Shown one piece after another: positions 22,975 through 33,188 of a stretch of DNA of 64,000 nucleotides. The translations under genes and the position numbers were made by a program. The notes under the pieces were generated by a model. The model worked only from the letters and a program-made list of their open reading frames with translations, did no database searches and was not told where the DNA came from. Position 1 is the first letter of the stretch, and each line of letters opens with the position of its first letter. Source of the stretch: Sabellastarte sp. h YS-2021 (taxonomy: Eukaryota; Annelida; Polychaeta; Sabellida; Sabellidae); the NCBI GenBank assembly GCA_964017235.1, contig OZ024930.1, forward strand, positions 24,866,614 through 24,930,613. Direction: 5' to 3'.

Positions 22975-23046
22975 GCTAACTTAGGCAATATGGACACATC
23001 TAGAGAGCAGTGGAAGATGATTGCTGGCAATCTGGCTCTCACTCAG
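22975..23046 (+). CDS. SLC41A1-like: SLC41A-type magnesium transporter, coding exon 3
   Basis: This exon of 72 bases encodes ANLGNMDTSREQWKMIAGNL and then ALTQ. This is the conserved SLC41 loop after the first MgtE helix ('ANxGxMD...W..i.GNlAL.Q'). It is flanked by TTTCAG| and |GTGACA, phase 0 on both sides. It is too short to stand out as an open reading frame and was found by family motif and splice signals. Confidence 0.92.
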
Positions 23047-24000
23047 GTGACACTAGCTTTATGGAAGGAGTCATAGATATATATGGAAATATTTTCTGCA
23101 AGCCTGAGCTACCTCCTGTTATAAATTGCAAGCCTTGTTTTTTGCCTCACAATGTCAATTTACAGCATTTTAAAATTGATAAGATATTGATAAAGGCATT
23201 TCCAGATTTTTGGATAGATTTCTGTTATTTCAAAACCCTTGATATTTAGTATGCACCACACGAAGCCACTTCCTGTAAATATGGTAGCAAGTGTAGGCAA
23301 AATAAAAATTTGTGACACATTGTTTTCAAAATGAAAGCTGCATCACATTTGGATATTTTTTATTAATAGAAAACTTGAATTATTGCTGAGCAAAAAAAAA
23401 TCAAAGATCACCTGATCAACTGTCTGACCACGGTGTTAAAGTAAACTTACATTACAGAACAGTGTATTGATATCAGTCTATGCCAAACCTTTCATAAAAG
23501 TATTAATGTTGAGAGTAGAGTTCCTTCCCTACTTATAAAATCCAGAATGTGAAACTTCAGACTATAACCGCTGCTTTGAATGAAATGGGTGGTCTCACTG
23601 CCACTTTGTAACTGTTTTCAGATATAGTCCAAAGTAATAATCCCAAGCAGATTGAACACCCAAGTCTGTAAACCCTCTAAATTTAGACGCATTTTGATGT
23701 TACAAACAAGTATTTTGAAATATTCAGAATGTTTATATTAAAACACCAAACAAGCGGTTCAGTCATTATATGCTCAATTTTCTTGAGTTGGCCAAGATAG
23801 CACTTAGTACCAGATGGTAAGCTTGTAGCTTTTAAAGCTACATTTAATTAAAGTTTTAAAATTTATGTAAACCTTTGGTAATTCAAATTAAACCTTACTG
23901 GAGATCCCTCAGTGATGTACTTCCTTACTTGGGTTATCCCTATGAGTGTTAAGTATTTATTCTGCTGTTTATGCATATTTTTTACAATTTTTAATCAGCC
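23047..24000. other. Intron 3, nothing recognised before the LINE
   Basis: AT-rich, no coding or repeat signature recognised. Confidence 0.4.
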
Positions 24001-24355
24001 AATTGAACTGACAAACTTTGGCAGATTCTCGGCTGTAGAAGGTTGAAACCCAATGTAGTTGCTGGTTTTGTTCTAAAATGGTTCCAATCCTACCTTCAGG
24101 ATCGTTTTCAGTCCGTCAAGATTGGTTCTGCTGTTTCAAATTTCTTCAAATTGAAGTTCGGTTCAGTCCCCCAAGGTTCTGTCTTAGGTCCTCTTCTGTT
24201 TTCCCTCTACACAACACCCCTTAGTCAAGTCATCAAAAAATATACTGGAGTAAATACCACTTTTATGCTGATGACACTCCGCTGTTGATTCACCTATCAT
24301 CTGAAAGATAATCTCAAGTCTTTTGACCATCTGAAATCCTGTTTGAAGGATATTT
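24001..24355 (+). pseudogene. LINE reverse transcriptase, upstream half of a split copy
   Basis: Translation gives VAGFVLKWFQSYLQDRFQSV, KLKFGSVPQGSVLGPLLFSL and YTTPLSQVI, then a frameshift just before the position of the catalytic YADD box (FMLMTLRC in the shifted frame is TTFMLMTL for YHFYADDT). It ends at HLKSCLKD where another element has inserted. The continuation starts at about 26833. Same LINE family as 9985-11092. Confidence 0.82.
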
Positions 24356-24659
24356 GTATCCCCGGACGAAAGTCGGGGATACTTAGGATTCAGTACGGTC
24401 ACGCCGCCGCCGCCGCAGAGATTTCCTTTTGGACGCGATAACTTAAAAAATATTTTAGTTAGAACTTTCAAATTTGGTATGTGGGTTGGGCAATGCCACG
24501 AACGCTATTGTTTTGTGACCTTGACCTTCAATCTCAGGGTCACTGGTGGCCTCTTAAAGGTCAGATTTTGGCCATTTTTTCACTTTTTGGCCCAGTTCTC
24601 CTATACAGAAAGTTAGATCATCCTATGGCTGGTATATATAATACATATATATGTCCTCT

Positions 24660-25095
24660 GTAAGCATGCAGAAATTTGACCTTGAAGCTCTTCATTGAAG
24701 GTCATCCACTGACCGCCAAAGTACCTGACCGAGGGTCATTTTTGGCCTTTTTGGAGATATTTTCACACTTAATGCTGACTATATTGCATGGAAACTATTG
24801 AAAATGGCTTTGGAGGTTGAGTACATGATGGACTTCTACCATCCAGGCTTACTGGTTACAGATCTTCATTTAAGGTCATCCACTGACCGCCAAAGTACCT
24901 GACCAAGGGTCATTTTTGGCAAATTTGGAGATATTTTCACACTTAATGCTGACTACATTGCATGGAAACCATTGAAAATGGCTTTGGAGGTTGAGTACAT
25001 GATGGAGTACCAGCATCCAGGCTTACCGGTTACAGATCTTCATTTAAGGTCATCCACTGACCGCCAAAGTACCTGACCGAGGGTCATTTTTGGCC
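24660..25095 (+). repeat. 174-bp tandem repeat, about 2.5 units
   Basis: The motif 'gtcatccactgaccgccaaa' recurs at 24701, 24875 and 25049, exactly 174 bases apart. Units include TGACCTTGA-like and 'gagatattttcacacttaat' motifs. Confidence 0.88.
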
Positions 25096-26700
25096 CTCTA
25101 TTTGTTTGTTTGTTTGTGCACAAGATAACTCAAAAACTGACAGATGGATTTTGATAAAATTTTCAGGATATATCCAAAATGGTAAAAGGAAGATATGATT
25201 AAATTTTGGGAGTGATCCGGATCACTGTCTGGATCTTCTGGATCCATGAAATTTAATTTTTAAAGACAGATAACTCAAAAACTTATGGGTGCATTTTGAT
25301 GAAATTTTAAGGAAATGTCCTTAATGGGACAAGGAACAAGTGATTAGATTTTGGGAGTGATCTGGATCACTGTCTGGATCATCCGGATCCAGGCTGCCAG
25401 ATGTGTTTGTGTACAATATAGCTCAAAAACTTATGGATGGATTTTGATGAAATTTTCAGGATATGTCTGAAAAGGTAAAAGGATGAAATGGTTGAATTTT
25501 GGAAGTGATCCGGATCACTACATGCATCTTCTGGATCCATGAAATGTAATTTTTAAAGACAGATACCGCAAAAAGTTATGGATGGATTGTGATGACATTT
25601 TCAGCAAATGACCTAAATGGTACAAGGAACAAGTGATTACATTTTTGGAGTGATCTGGATGACTGGATCATCTGGATCCAGGCGGCAACATAATTTTAGG
25701 ATGAATTTTGATGATATTTTTAGGATATGTTAGAAATGGTAAAAGGAAGAAGTGGTAAAAGGAAGAAATGATTCAATTTTGCGAGTGATCTGGACCACTA
25801 TCTGGATCTTCTGGATCCATGAAATATAATTTTAAAGACAAATAGCTCAAAAAGTCATGGGTGGATTTTGATGAAATTTTCAGGAAATGTCCTAAATGGG
25901 ACAAGGAACAAGTGATTAGATTTTGGGAGTGATCTGGATCATCTGGATCCAGGCTGCCAGATGTGTTTATGTACAAGATAAATAAAAAACTTATGGACGG
26001 ATTTTGATGAAATTTTCAGGATATGTCTGAAAAGGTAAAAGGATGAAATGATTGAATTTTGGAAGTGATCCGGATCACTATATGGATCTTCTGGATCCAT
26101 GAAATGTAATTTTAAAGACAGATACCAAAAAAGTTATGGATGGATTGTTTCAGCAAATGGCCTAAATGGTACAAGGAACAAGTGATTAAATTTTTGGAGT
26201 GATCTGGATCACTGTCTGGATCATCTGGATCCAGGCTGCCACATAATCTTGGGATGGACTTTGATATTTTTAGGATATGTTACAAATGGTAAAATGAAGA
26301 AGTGGTAAAAGGAAGAAATGATTCAATTTTGCGAGTGATCTGGACCACTATCTGGATCTTCTGGATCCAAGAAATGTAATTTTTAAAGACAAATAGCTCA
26401 AAAAGTCATGGATGGATTTTTATGAAATTTTCAGGAAATGTCTTAAATGGGACAAAGAACAAGTGATTAGTTTTTGGGAGTAATCTGGATCACTGTCTGG
26501 ATCATGTGGATCCAGGCTGCCAGATGTGTTTGTGTACAAGATAACTATGGACGGATTTTGATGACATTTTTAGAATATGTCTGAAAAGGTAAAAGGATGA
26601 AATGATTGAATTTTGGAAGTGATCCGGATCACTATATGGATCTTCTGGATCCATGAAATGTAATTTTTAAAGACAGATATAAGTGAAAGAACTAGTGATT
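25096..26700 (+). repeat. About 145-bp tandem repeat arranged as 270-293-bp dimers
   Basis: The half unit carries 'ggattttgatgaaattttca' and one or more GATCC/GATCT-GGATC motifs. Two types alternate: one followed by 'ctggatccatgaaatgtaat', one by 'ggatccaggctgccagatgt'. The first type recurs at 25241, 25534, 25814, 26094, 26364 and 26648 (spacings 270-293). Some units contain the 14-base palindrome gtgatccggatcac. Confidence 0.85.
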
Positions 26701-26832
26701 AGCTTTTGGGAGTAATCTGGTACTGTGGACAATCCTGACCTGGTGCTCCAGGAAACAGGCTCAAGACCGACATATTCACGCCTTAACTATGTCCCGTCTG
26801 GGGATACACTGCGTCGAGACGCAATCTCTAGT

Positions 26833-27769
26833 CATGTCTGGATGTCTGAAAACAAACTTAAGCTAAACCTTGATAAAACAGAATTCATAGTTTTTGGTGC
26901 CAAAGACAGATACAAATGGCTCAGTGACTCATTTCCTGTCAATATCCTGGGTAAGTGTCTCTCCCTCCTGATGTTGCTCGCAATCTGGGTGTTCTGTTTG
27001 ATGCAAAGTTTCGTTTCACCAATCATGTAAATTCTGTCATCAAATCTTGTTTTATTAACCTCAGGGACCTTTATCGTATCAGGAGGTTTCTTTCCGTTGA
27101 TACATCAGTGGTGATTGCAAATGCTCTGGTTAGCAGTCATTTGGATTATTGCAATCCTCTATTTCGTAGTTTGTCATCTTGTAATGCTACCAGGCTCCAA
27201 TACGTTCAAAATGCTCTTGCACGGTTTGTCACAGGTGCTTCTAGGTTCACTCACATCACATCCAGCTTGAAGACACTTCACTGGTTACCTGTTCGACAAC
27301 GAATTGTCTTTAAAACCCTCACTACTGGCCAGCCCAAGTATTTTGCACCATATCTCTCCTTGTACAAATGTGCCATGAACACAAGACGCTCAAACCCAGA
27401 AAATATGTTCCTCCAGGTTCCTCAGTATTGTTCTCCCATCCATAAATCAAAGGTCCACTTCAACAACAGTTTCTCATATGATGCCCCAAAGTTATGGAAT
27501 GATCTTCCACATGATATACGCAGTGCTCCAAATCTCACATGTTTCAAAAGTCGACTAAAAACTACTTATTTCAGAAATCGTTTCCACCTTGGTTTCTAAC
27601 TACCGAACACTGGCTTGCCTCCCTGGGTGCAACTTGGAATATGTCTAAAGTCTTGATGATTTATGCCTGATGAACTGGATGGTGTGCCTTAGAATCCATA
27701 GATACAGAGATTCAGCACTTGGACAACTGATTGATTGATTGACTGATTGATTGACTGATTGATTGATTG
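26833..27769 (+). pseudogene. LINE reverse transcriptase, downstream half of a split copy
   Basis: It resumes at VWMSENKLKLNLDKTEFIVFG, shifts frame near 26970, and then reads NLGVLFDAKFRFTNHVNSVI, LDYCNPLFRSL, LQYVQNALARFV, LHWLPVRQRIVFKTL and FSYDAPKLWNDLPHDIRSAP, ending at a stop near 27599. The 3' tail finishes in a TTGA/CTGA-type microsatellite (27728-27769). About 60 residues around the YADD box are lost or disrupted between the two halves. Dead copy of the family at 9985-11092. Confidence 0.85.
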
Positions 27770-27890
27770 GTGTGGTCAAATTTGACCTTTGACCTATCAT
27801 TCAAGGTTAAACAATGGTAGTTCATTTCAGAAGTGCTTATAACTCACATATTGTTTGTCAGAGAGGATAGATTGGTTCTCTGATACAGTA
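27770..27890 (+). repeat. Single decayed 147-bp repeat unit
   Basis: 'gtgtggtcaaatttgacctt', '..attcaaggttaaac' and 'agtgcttataactcacatat' match the 147-bp family. It abuts the LINE tail, so the LINE may have inserted into this repeat. Confidence 0.6.
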
Positions 27891-28209
27891 GATGTAGTTT
27901 TATTGTGTTAATGAAATTTCTGCTAAAATTTGACTGCATTCTGTTTAGTCCATTATCGCTGTATTACTGTCTTAATCTATGGTGCTATTATGTCATTGTA
28001 CTTTGTTAATTCCACATAGTCCTATTTTATGGATTTTGCTATATTCAGTATATTGTGTATTCTATACCCAGATTATATATTTGTGACATGTCTTTACACC
28101 ACTTAACTCTAATAAAAACAAAAGAATGAAAAAGTAGTCAAAGCTTCAAACTGATCTGGTTTTTGTGATTTCTGCTCTCTTTATGGTTAAAAAGATATGT
28201 GTGTTCCAG

Positions 28210-28354
28210 GCCCAAGCTATAGTGGTGGGTTTTCTGGCATCCATAGCTGCTATGATATTTGGGTGGATCCCTGAAGGCAAGTTTAGCTTACCTCATGCCT
28301 TCCTCCTCTGTAGCAGTAGTGTGATGACTGCCTCTATCGCTAGCTTCATCTTGG
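28210..28354 (+). CDS. SLC41A1-like: SLC41A-type magnesium transporter, coding exon 4
   Basis: It encodes [20 protein letters not shown] (membrane helix), then [20 protein letters not shown] and ASIASFILG (helix). The 'QA.VVGFLA..AA' and 'LLCSSSV.TAS.ASF.LG' motifs are strongly conserved in SLC41 proteins. Acceptor GTGTTCCAG| at 28209 and donor |GTAAGT at 28355. The start is phase 0. The end is phase 1, the Gly codon being completed by the next exon. Confidence 0.95.
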
Positions 28355-28845
28355 GTAAGTGAAAAGTTAAGGGTAAAGTTTGTTCGCATATGCCTTAAGT
28401 CAACACAAGCAAAAAATAAACAAAAATTTTTATTGTCTGAATAATCACAGTTAAAACATTGTTTTCAGTTTTCCCTATAATTATGATTTTCTATTGTTTT
28501 GCATTAAGTTACCCCATTTGCTACATGGTCTGTCTTTTTGAAACAAAAAATTTCCTCTCCCAACTGAATTACTTACTTGGGGTTTTACTCTTGATACATT
28601 GCTAGAGACTGGATCCCAGTAAATTTCAAATATAATTGTATTTTTGAACATACGTCTAAAGGGATAGTTAAAACATAAGAATTGAAAGTGAAAGAACTTT
28701 TAAGTTACACAAATTATGTATTGCAGTTTTGAGCACTGATGTTTAGAGTTCGGAAGCTAATGACCTACACAAAAACTCCCCTTAATGATAACCCTTTTGC
28801 CACGTGTTTCTACAACACGTAACCTCAGAAGATTAAATGTTTCAG
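28355..28845. other. Intron 4, nothing recognised
   Basis: A short AT-rich intron of 491 bases, without a transposon, unlike introns 1-3. Confidence 0.6.
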
Positions 28846-28992
28846 GTTCAGTGATGATAGTGGTTGTGATATTCTCACGTAAGTGCCATATCAACCCAGA
28901 TAACGTGGCCACACCAATAGCCGCCAGTCTGGGAGATCTGACCACACTCACTCTGCTGTCGGTATTGTCTTCTGTACTCTACAAGGCCATAG
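28846..28992 (+). CDS. SLC41A1-like: SLC41A-type magnesium transporter, coding exon 5
   Basis: Reading in phase 1 from exon 4 it gives (G)[20 protein letters not shown], then [20 protein letters not shown] and SSVLYKAIG. The '[20 protein letters not shown]' block is the most diagnostic motif of MgtE/SLC41. In bacterial MgtE the equivalent P-D-N and G-D region lines the Mg2+ pore, and both Asp residues are present here. Acceptor TTTCAG| at 28845 and donor |GTGAGA at 28993. It ends in phase 1. Confidence 0.97.
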
Positions 28993-29900
28993 GTGAGATG
29001 TTATTGTTGTACTTTTTGTCGTAATTACAAAAAAGAAGAAGTTACATGTTAACTTCATGCACAAGAAAAGTACATACAGAATCTTCCTGCAAGTTCAACA
29101 CATGTTTCACACCTATAGCCCTGGACAATTGTCTTAGAACATCTCTCGACTGTGACTTAAGACTGTTAATCCGGTATATCAATGTTATGAATACTTCATG
29201 TATTGAGTGAGAAATGCAACTGTGTTGCATTAGACATATTGATCAAATAACATAAATATGTGTCGGTTATCTGAAAGTAAGGAAAATTTTGTGAAAATAG
29301 ACAAATCTGACTTAAAGTTTCAAATTTCATACATGGATTTGAATATATATGATATAGGATAATCCATTGATAGCTCAGATAAATATACTTAGTCTAATGG
29401 CTCGTGTTTTGAGTAAGTAACTTTAGTATCAGTCTTCAATATAATTTGAACTTTCTAATGGATTTCAAATATAACAGGTATTTACAACCAAACATTTTCC
29501 TGGATTCTGTGAATAGTTAGTTACCAAATATTTAATTACAATGTGGACATGAACTTGCCTCCAGTGACTAAATTATTATCATCATTATTATTAATAATTA
29601 ATGTTACTTCTCTACACACTGCTTTCCAGCAGTGATTAGCTATCACCTTGATGTTACTAGTTGTAATATGAGTATTATTATTTGAGTGTTATTTTTATCA
29701 AAGTCAGTATTTTCTTCAAAATTTACACAACCATTCCCAGCAAGCAGTGATTGGTCGTGTTGCTATTGAAAGGAATTTTCAAGACCACTTCCTGAAAGCA
29801 AAAATTCCACAAAATTCAGATTTTTTTCAGTTGCTTGTTCTTGTATTAGTAATGATTTCAGTGACTAGTTGTTTATCTATCAGGACCTTTTTCTTGACAG
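28993..29900. other. Intron 5, nothing recognised
   Basis: An AT-rich intron of 908 bases with a TTCTTGACAG acceptor. No repeat or RNA gene identified. Confidence 0.55.
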
Positions 29901-30048
29901 GCACTCAGGAGTGGCTGGCTCCCGTCCTGATGTGTGCCTTCCTGGCACTGACCCCCATATTCTGTGTGATCTCCCATAAAAATACCTACGTACACGATGT
30001 GCTCTACACAGGATGGACACCGGTCATTGGAGCCATGGTCATCAGCAG
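29901..30048 (+). CDS. SLC41A1-like: SLC41A-type magnesium transporter, coding exon 6 (last one found)
   Basis: The exon gives (G)TQEWLAPVLMCAFLALTPIF, then CVISHKNTYVHDVLYTGWTP and VIGAMVIS plus two bases of the next codon. This covers the linker into the second MgtE-like repeat ('N..V..vL..GW.PVI.AMvIS'). Acceptor GACAG| at 29900, donor AG|GTCAGT at 30049, phase 2. The six exons total about 395 residues, against roughly 510 in vertebrate SLC41A1. The next exon should continue with the conserved GG..LD...P and '.VINGvGGNLVA.QASR.ST.LH' block, which I could not find in 30049-64000. Confidence 0.93.
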
Positions 30049-30594
30049 GTCAGTGCCTTAATGGGGCCTTGGAGAATATCTTATCTAATCTACTGCTTTG
30101 CAGATAAATATCCTCCCCTAAACGGGGAATTACGAGCACAAAATGGATAAAAGAATTAATAAAAGGGTGTAGCAGACGCTAAACTGGAAAGCTATTTGCC
30201 GACTGAAAGACACTGATCCTGTTACGTTTCGTTTTCTTTTAATCAAAACCAGTTTTGTCACATGTTCATTATTTTAACATAAATTTACCAAAATATTCAA
30301 CTACAACAAATATTTCACATTATTTTGTAATATTCTATTAATATATCAGACGTTTTTTCCTCAAAAGTCTTCAAAAAGCACATCGCGGTTGATATTTATA
30401 TGCGAGTTATATCTCATGTACGCATTTGAAAACTTATGTCTTTGCATTTACTAAATCAAACATACCCGGTTTTTCACCGATTTTCCGCTTTCGGTAACTG
30501 GTTCTAAAATTCGCATTCAACCACAACACTGTAAAAAGGGATAGGAGGTGGATCACAGCAATACACAATGTTCTAAAACCAGAGAACAATATAT

Positions 30595-30765
30595 TAAAAG
30601 TGCAGCAGAATGGCCAAGTGATTAGCAATGATAATTTGTGTAATAAGTTGAGATGTGTCTTTGGGCAAATATTGGGGCTGGCTATGTGTTGTGTAGTAAC
30701 CAACCCAAATGTGGGTATCCCTGAGTTTGTTAGAACCAACTGGAAGTACCAGTAAAGAAAATATG
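30595..30765 (+). repeat. Decayed tRNA-derived SINE
   Basis: 'agaatggccaagtgattagc' looks like a pol III A box (TGGCCAAGTGATTAG). Downstream, 'gttgagatgtgtctttgggc' sits where a decayed B box and the common 'TTTGGGCAA' SINE body motif would be, and 'accaacccaaatgtgggtat' follows. No clear tail or target duplication remains. Confidence 0.4.
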
Positions 30766-30847
30766 GCGGCTGATGTAAGCCAAGTCATTGAAAATAAAAT
30801 GTCAAACAATCGCAAATGAGAAAGAATTAGCAAAAAAAATATATATA

Positions 30848-33188
30848 CAGTAGAATTGATTTTACTCGAATGGTTATTCGTCGAAATTCGCCGTTATTCG
30901 AACCAATTTTTAAGTCCCAACTTTTTTCAATTAAAATGGACAGAAATACTCGAATTTTCGAGTTTCAATATCACCCATTCCTCAAAGCAATTTCTGGGTA
31001 CAGAAAACTGGTTTTCAGTGAAAAACAATGGGATTACCTCCAAGCTACCAACAACTTTAGTCATCTAGACTTCAGAGAAGGTGTCACATCTAAAATTTCT
31101 CACCTTTGAATCATGCTTACACAGTTAACCCCTTCAAGTGGACACTTATTTGATTGCGTATCATACAAATAACTGACAAATATTAATCCCTTTAGATGTT
31201 TATGATTACACATGGGGGCCACCATTGTTAACTCATTTGCATATGGCAATTGCTATTTTCAAACAAAAATTAGAGAGAGAGGATTTATCATTGATTGCAA
31301 TTCCCGAAAAGTAAATGTCTATAAATATGGGGATTTTTTGTGAGAAATCATTCATTTCTGAGTTATTATCAGATGATATCATGGCTACAAAAAGGAAAGT
31401 TGTTTGTAAACCATTGCATGAGAAATACAGTGCATTAATTGAAGTGGAAAATGGTGGTAAGAAAACGGACATTGCTGCAAAGTATGGGGTTCCTTTGAAT
31501 ACTCTGAGTACATGGATTAAAAATGCAGAGAAAATAAAAAACTCTTTCAAATCTGGGGAACAAAACTTGGCTAGAAAAAGGATAAGAATAAGTAAATTTG
31601 AAGAAATTGATAGTGCTTTATTGAAATGGTTCAGTGCTAGACTTGATGAGGGTGCAGCAATTAGTGGGCCAATTCTAATGGAAAAAGCCAATAAATTCGC
31701 CAGTGAGCTTGGATACCCAGAGTTTAAGTGTACAGTCAGCTGGGTCACCACCTTCAAGGAAAGGCATGGTATTAAACTGAGATCTGTGCAAGGTGAAGAA
31801 AAGTCTGTGGATGTGACAACAGTTGAAAATTGGCACAAAACAGTTTGGCAAAATATTCTTCAAAATTATGAAGCAAAAGATATTTTTAACTGTGATGAAA
31901 GTGGATTATTTTACAAACTTTTGCCAAACAAAACTCTCTCTTTCAAAGGTCAGAAGTGTGCAGGTGGAAAGCTTTCAAAGGATCGAATTACAGTGCTGTT
32001 TTGTGTCAATATGGATGGCAGTTACAAATACCCTTTGCTCACTATTGGAAAGTCTGAGAAGCCCAGATGTTTCAAAGGCCAGGTCACCCTACCTACTGAG
32101 TACAAATCCAATCGCAAGGCATGGATGACTGCAGAACTGTTCACAGAATGGCTCAGGAAATTTGACAGAAAAATGGCTGCAGAGAAGAGGAAGGGTGCCT
32201 TATTGTTAGACAACTGTGCTGCTCATCCAAAGACTGTCCCTAATCTGAAAGCTGTAGAATTGTTTTTTCTTCCACCCAACACTACCAGTATTTTACAGCC
32301 ACTAGATCAGGGGATAATCCGCAATTTTAAACATTACTACAGAACCAGTGTGAATAGAAAACATGTTGAGGCATTAGACAAAGGGACTGAATTCAAGATG
32401 AGTGTGTTAGATGCCTTAATAGAAGCACAGAGAGCCTGGGAGAGGGTCACTGCACAGACAATAAGTAACTGCTGGCTACACATGACTTTTAATAAAGCAA
32501 CACAGGGGTCAATCTCATCCCCTACTGAAGAGTTCACTGAGTATGTGTGCCTAGATGACAATGTTCTAACATCAGAAGCCCCCACTGACCAGGATATCAT
32601 TGAAGAAATTAAGAATGACAAAGAAGAAAGTGACCATGAAGATGAGGTAATTGCAATCGAGCCACCACCACCCCCTACCAGTGCAGAGGCTGAGGCTGCT
32701 TGTGATGTAATGAGAAGATACTTAATGTCCAAATTAGGAAGTGAAAGTGAGCTTTTGAAGTTGTGTTCAATTGAGGAGTTTATTGCCAGAAGTATGTTAG
32801 CTGGCATCAAGCAATCACAAATCCCAGATTTTTTCAAAAAATAAGATTCCTGGAGAGAAAGTTTGGTGCTTCACCTCAAATTGGGTTTAGCGTACATACA
32901 GTGAGAGACAATTAAAACAACAAAGTAATTTTGCTCAATTTTATTGCTACTACAGTGTAATATATGTTTTTATCGTGATAAATTGTGATATTCTATGTTA
33001 ATAAAAGGTTTTACAGGTATTTCTTTATTTCTGCTTCTATACTTTGCATTAAATCACAAAAATACTCATTATCGCCCAAAACATGCTCCTCACGATCTTT
33101 ATGATAACTAGTTGATCAAACTCGAAATGGCTATTCCTCGAACAGAATTACTGACACTTTACAACTTTGATTAAAAGCAATTCTACTG
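30848..33188 (+). mobile_element. Tigger/pogo-type DNA transposon, apparently complete
   Basis: Termini are inverted: the left end begins cagtagaattg.ttttactcg, and the right end, read in reverse complement, begins cagtagaattgcttttaatc. TA dinucleotides flank both sides (30846-30847 and 33189-33190), as expected for the Tc1/mariner superfamily. The only gene is the transposase at 31381-32844. The total length of 2341 bp is normal for a Tigger. It lies about 800 bases downstream of SLC41A exon 6, presumably in intron 6. The open frame and recognisable ends suggest recent activity. Confidence 0.92.
31381..32844 (+). CDS. Tigger-family transposase (DDE_1), intact ORF
   Basis: 487 residues. The start chosen is MATKRKVVCKPLHEKYSALI, a typical Tigger N-terminus with a Psq/CENP-B HTH (…GGKKTDIAAKYGVPLNTLSTWIKN, residues about 20-50). 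A second CENP-B HTH follows (KWFSARLDEGAAISGPILMEKANKFA..., residues about 80-140). The DDE_1 catalytic domain spans about 165-370, with Asp in IFNCDESGLFYKLLP, Asp in ALLLDNCAAHP and Asp in ILQPLDQGIIRNFK. An acidic and proline-rich tail (…EESDHEDEVIAIEPPPPPT…) follows. Upstream in-frame codons from 31315 exist but lack family similarity. All three catalytic Asp are present and there is no frameshift. Closest in style to TIGD4/TIGD6-type proteins. TIR flanks argue for a transposon gene rather than a domesticated one. Confidence 0.93.
   Translation: MATKRKVVCKPLHEKYSALIEVENGGKKTDIAAKYGVPLNTLSTWIKNAEKIKNSFKSGEQNLARKRIRISKFEEIDSALLKWFSARLDEGAAISGPILMEKANKFASELGYPEFKCTVSWVTTFKERHGIKLRSVQGEEKSVDVTTVENWHKTVWQNILQNYEAKDIFNCDESGLFYKLLPNKTLSFKGQKCAGGKLSKDRITVLFCVNMDGSYKYPLLTIGKSEKPRCFKGQVTLPTEYKSNRKAWMTAELFTEWLRKFDRKMAAEKRKGALLLDNCAAHPKTVPNLKAVELFFLPPNTTSILQPLDQGIIRNFKHYYRTSVNRKHVEALDKGTEFKMSVLDALIEAQRAWERVTAQTISNCWLHMTFNKATQGSISSPTEEFTEYVCLDDNVLTSEAPTDQDIIEEIKNDKEESDHEDEVIAIEPPPPPTSAEAEAACDVMRRYLMSKLGSESELLKLCSIEEFIARSMLAGIKQSQIPDFFKK

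Larger units (their letters stand above)
24356..26807. mobile_element. Tandem-repeat-cored hairpin element inserted into a LINE
   Basis: The left terminus is a hairpin, gtatccccg/cggggatac (24356-24382), followed by a GCCGCCGCCGCCGC run. It continues with a segment ('aacttaaaaaatattttagt', 'caaatttggtatgtgggttg') that resembles the start of the element at 37996. The right terminus cgtctggggatac (26795-26807) is the inverted hairpin arm with one mismatch. The core is a 174-bp array and a roughly 145/285-bp array. The left terminus directly interrupts a LINE ORF; the LINE resumes at about 26833. The exact right border and target duplication are not clear, because about 25 bases after 26807 also do not fit the LINE. 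Confidence 0.72.

Noticed and set aside
31233-31838. Minus-strand ORF of 201 codons
   Set aside because: Antisense shadow of the Tigger transposase ORF, which has clear domains.
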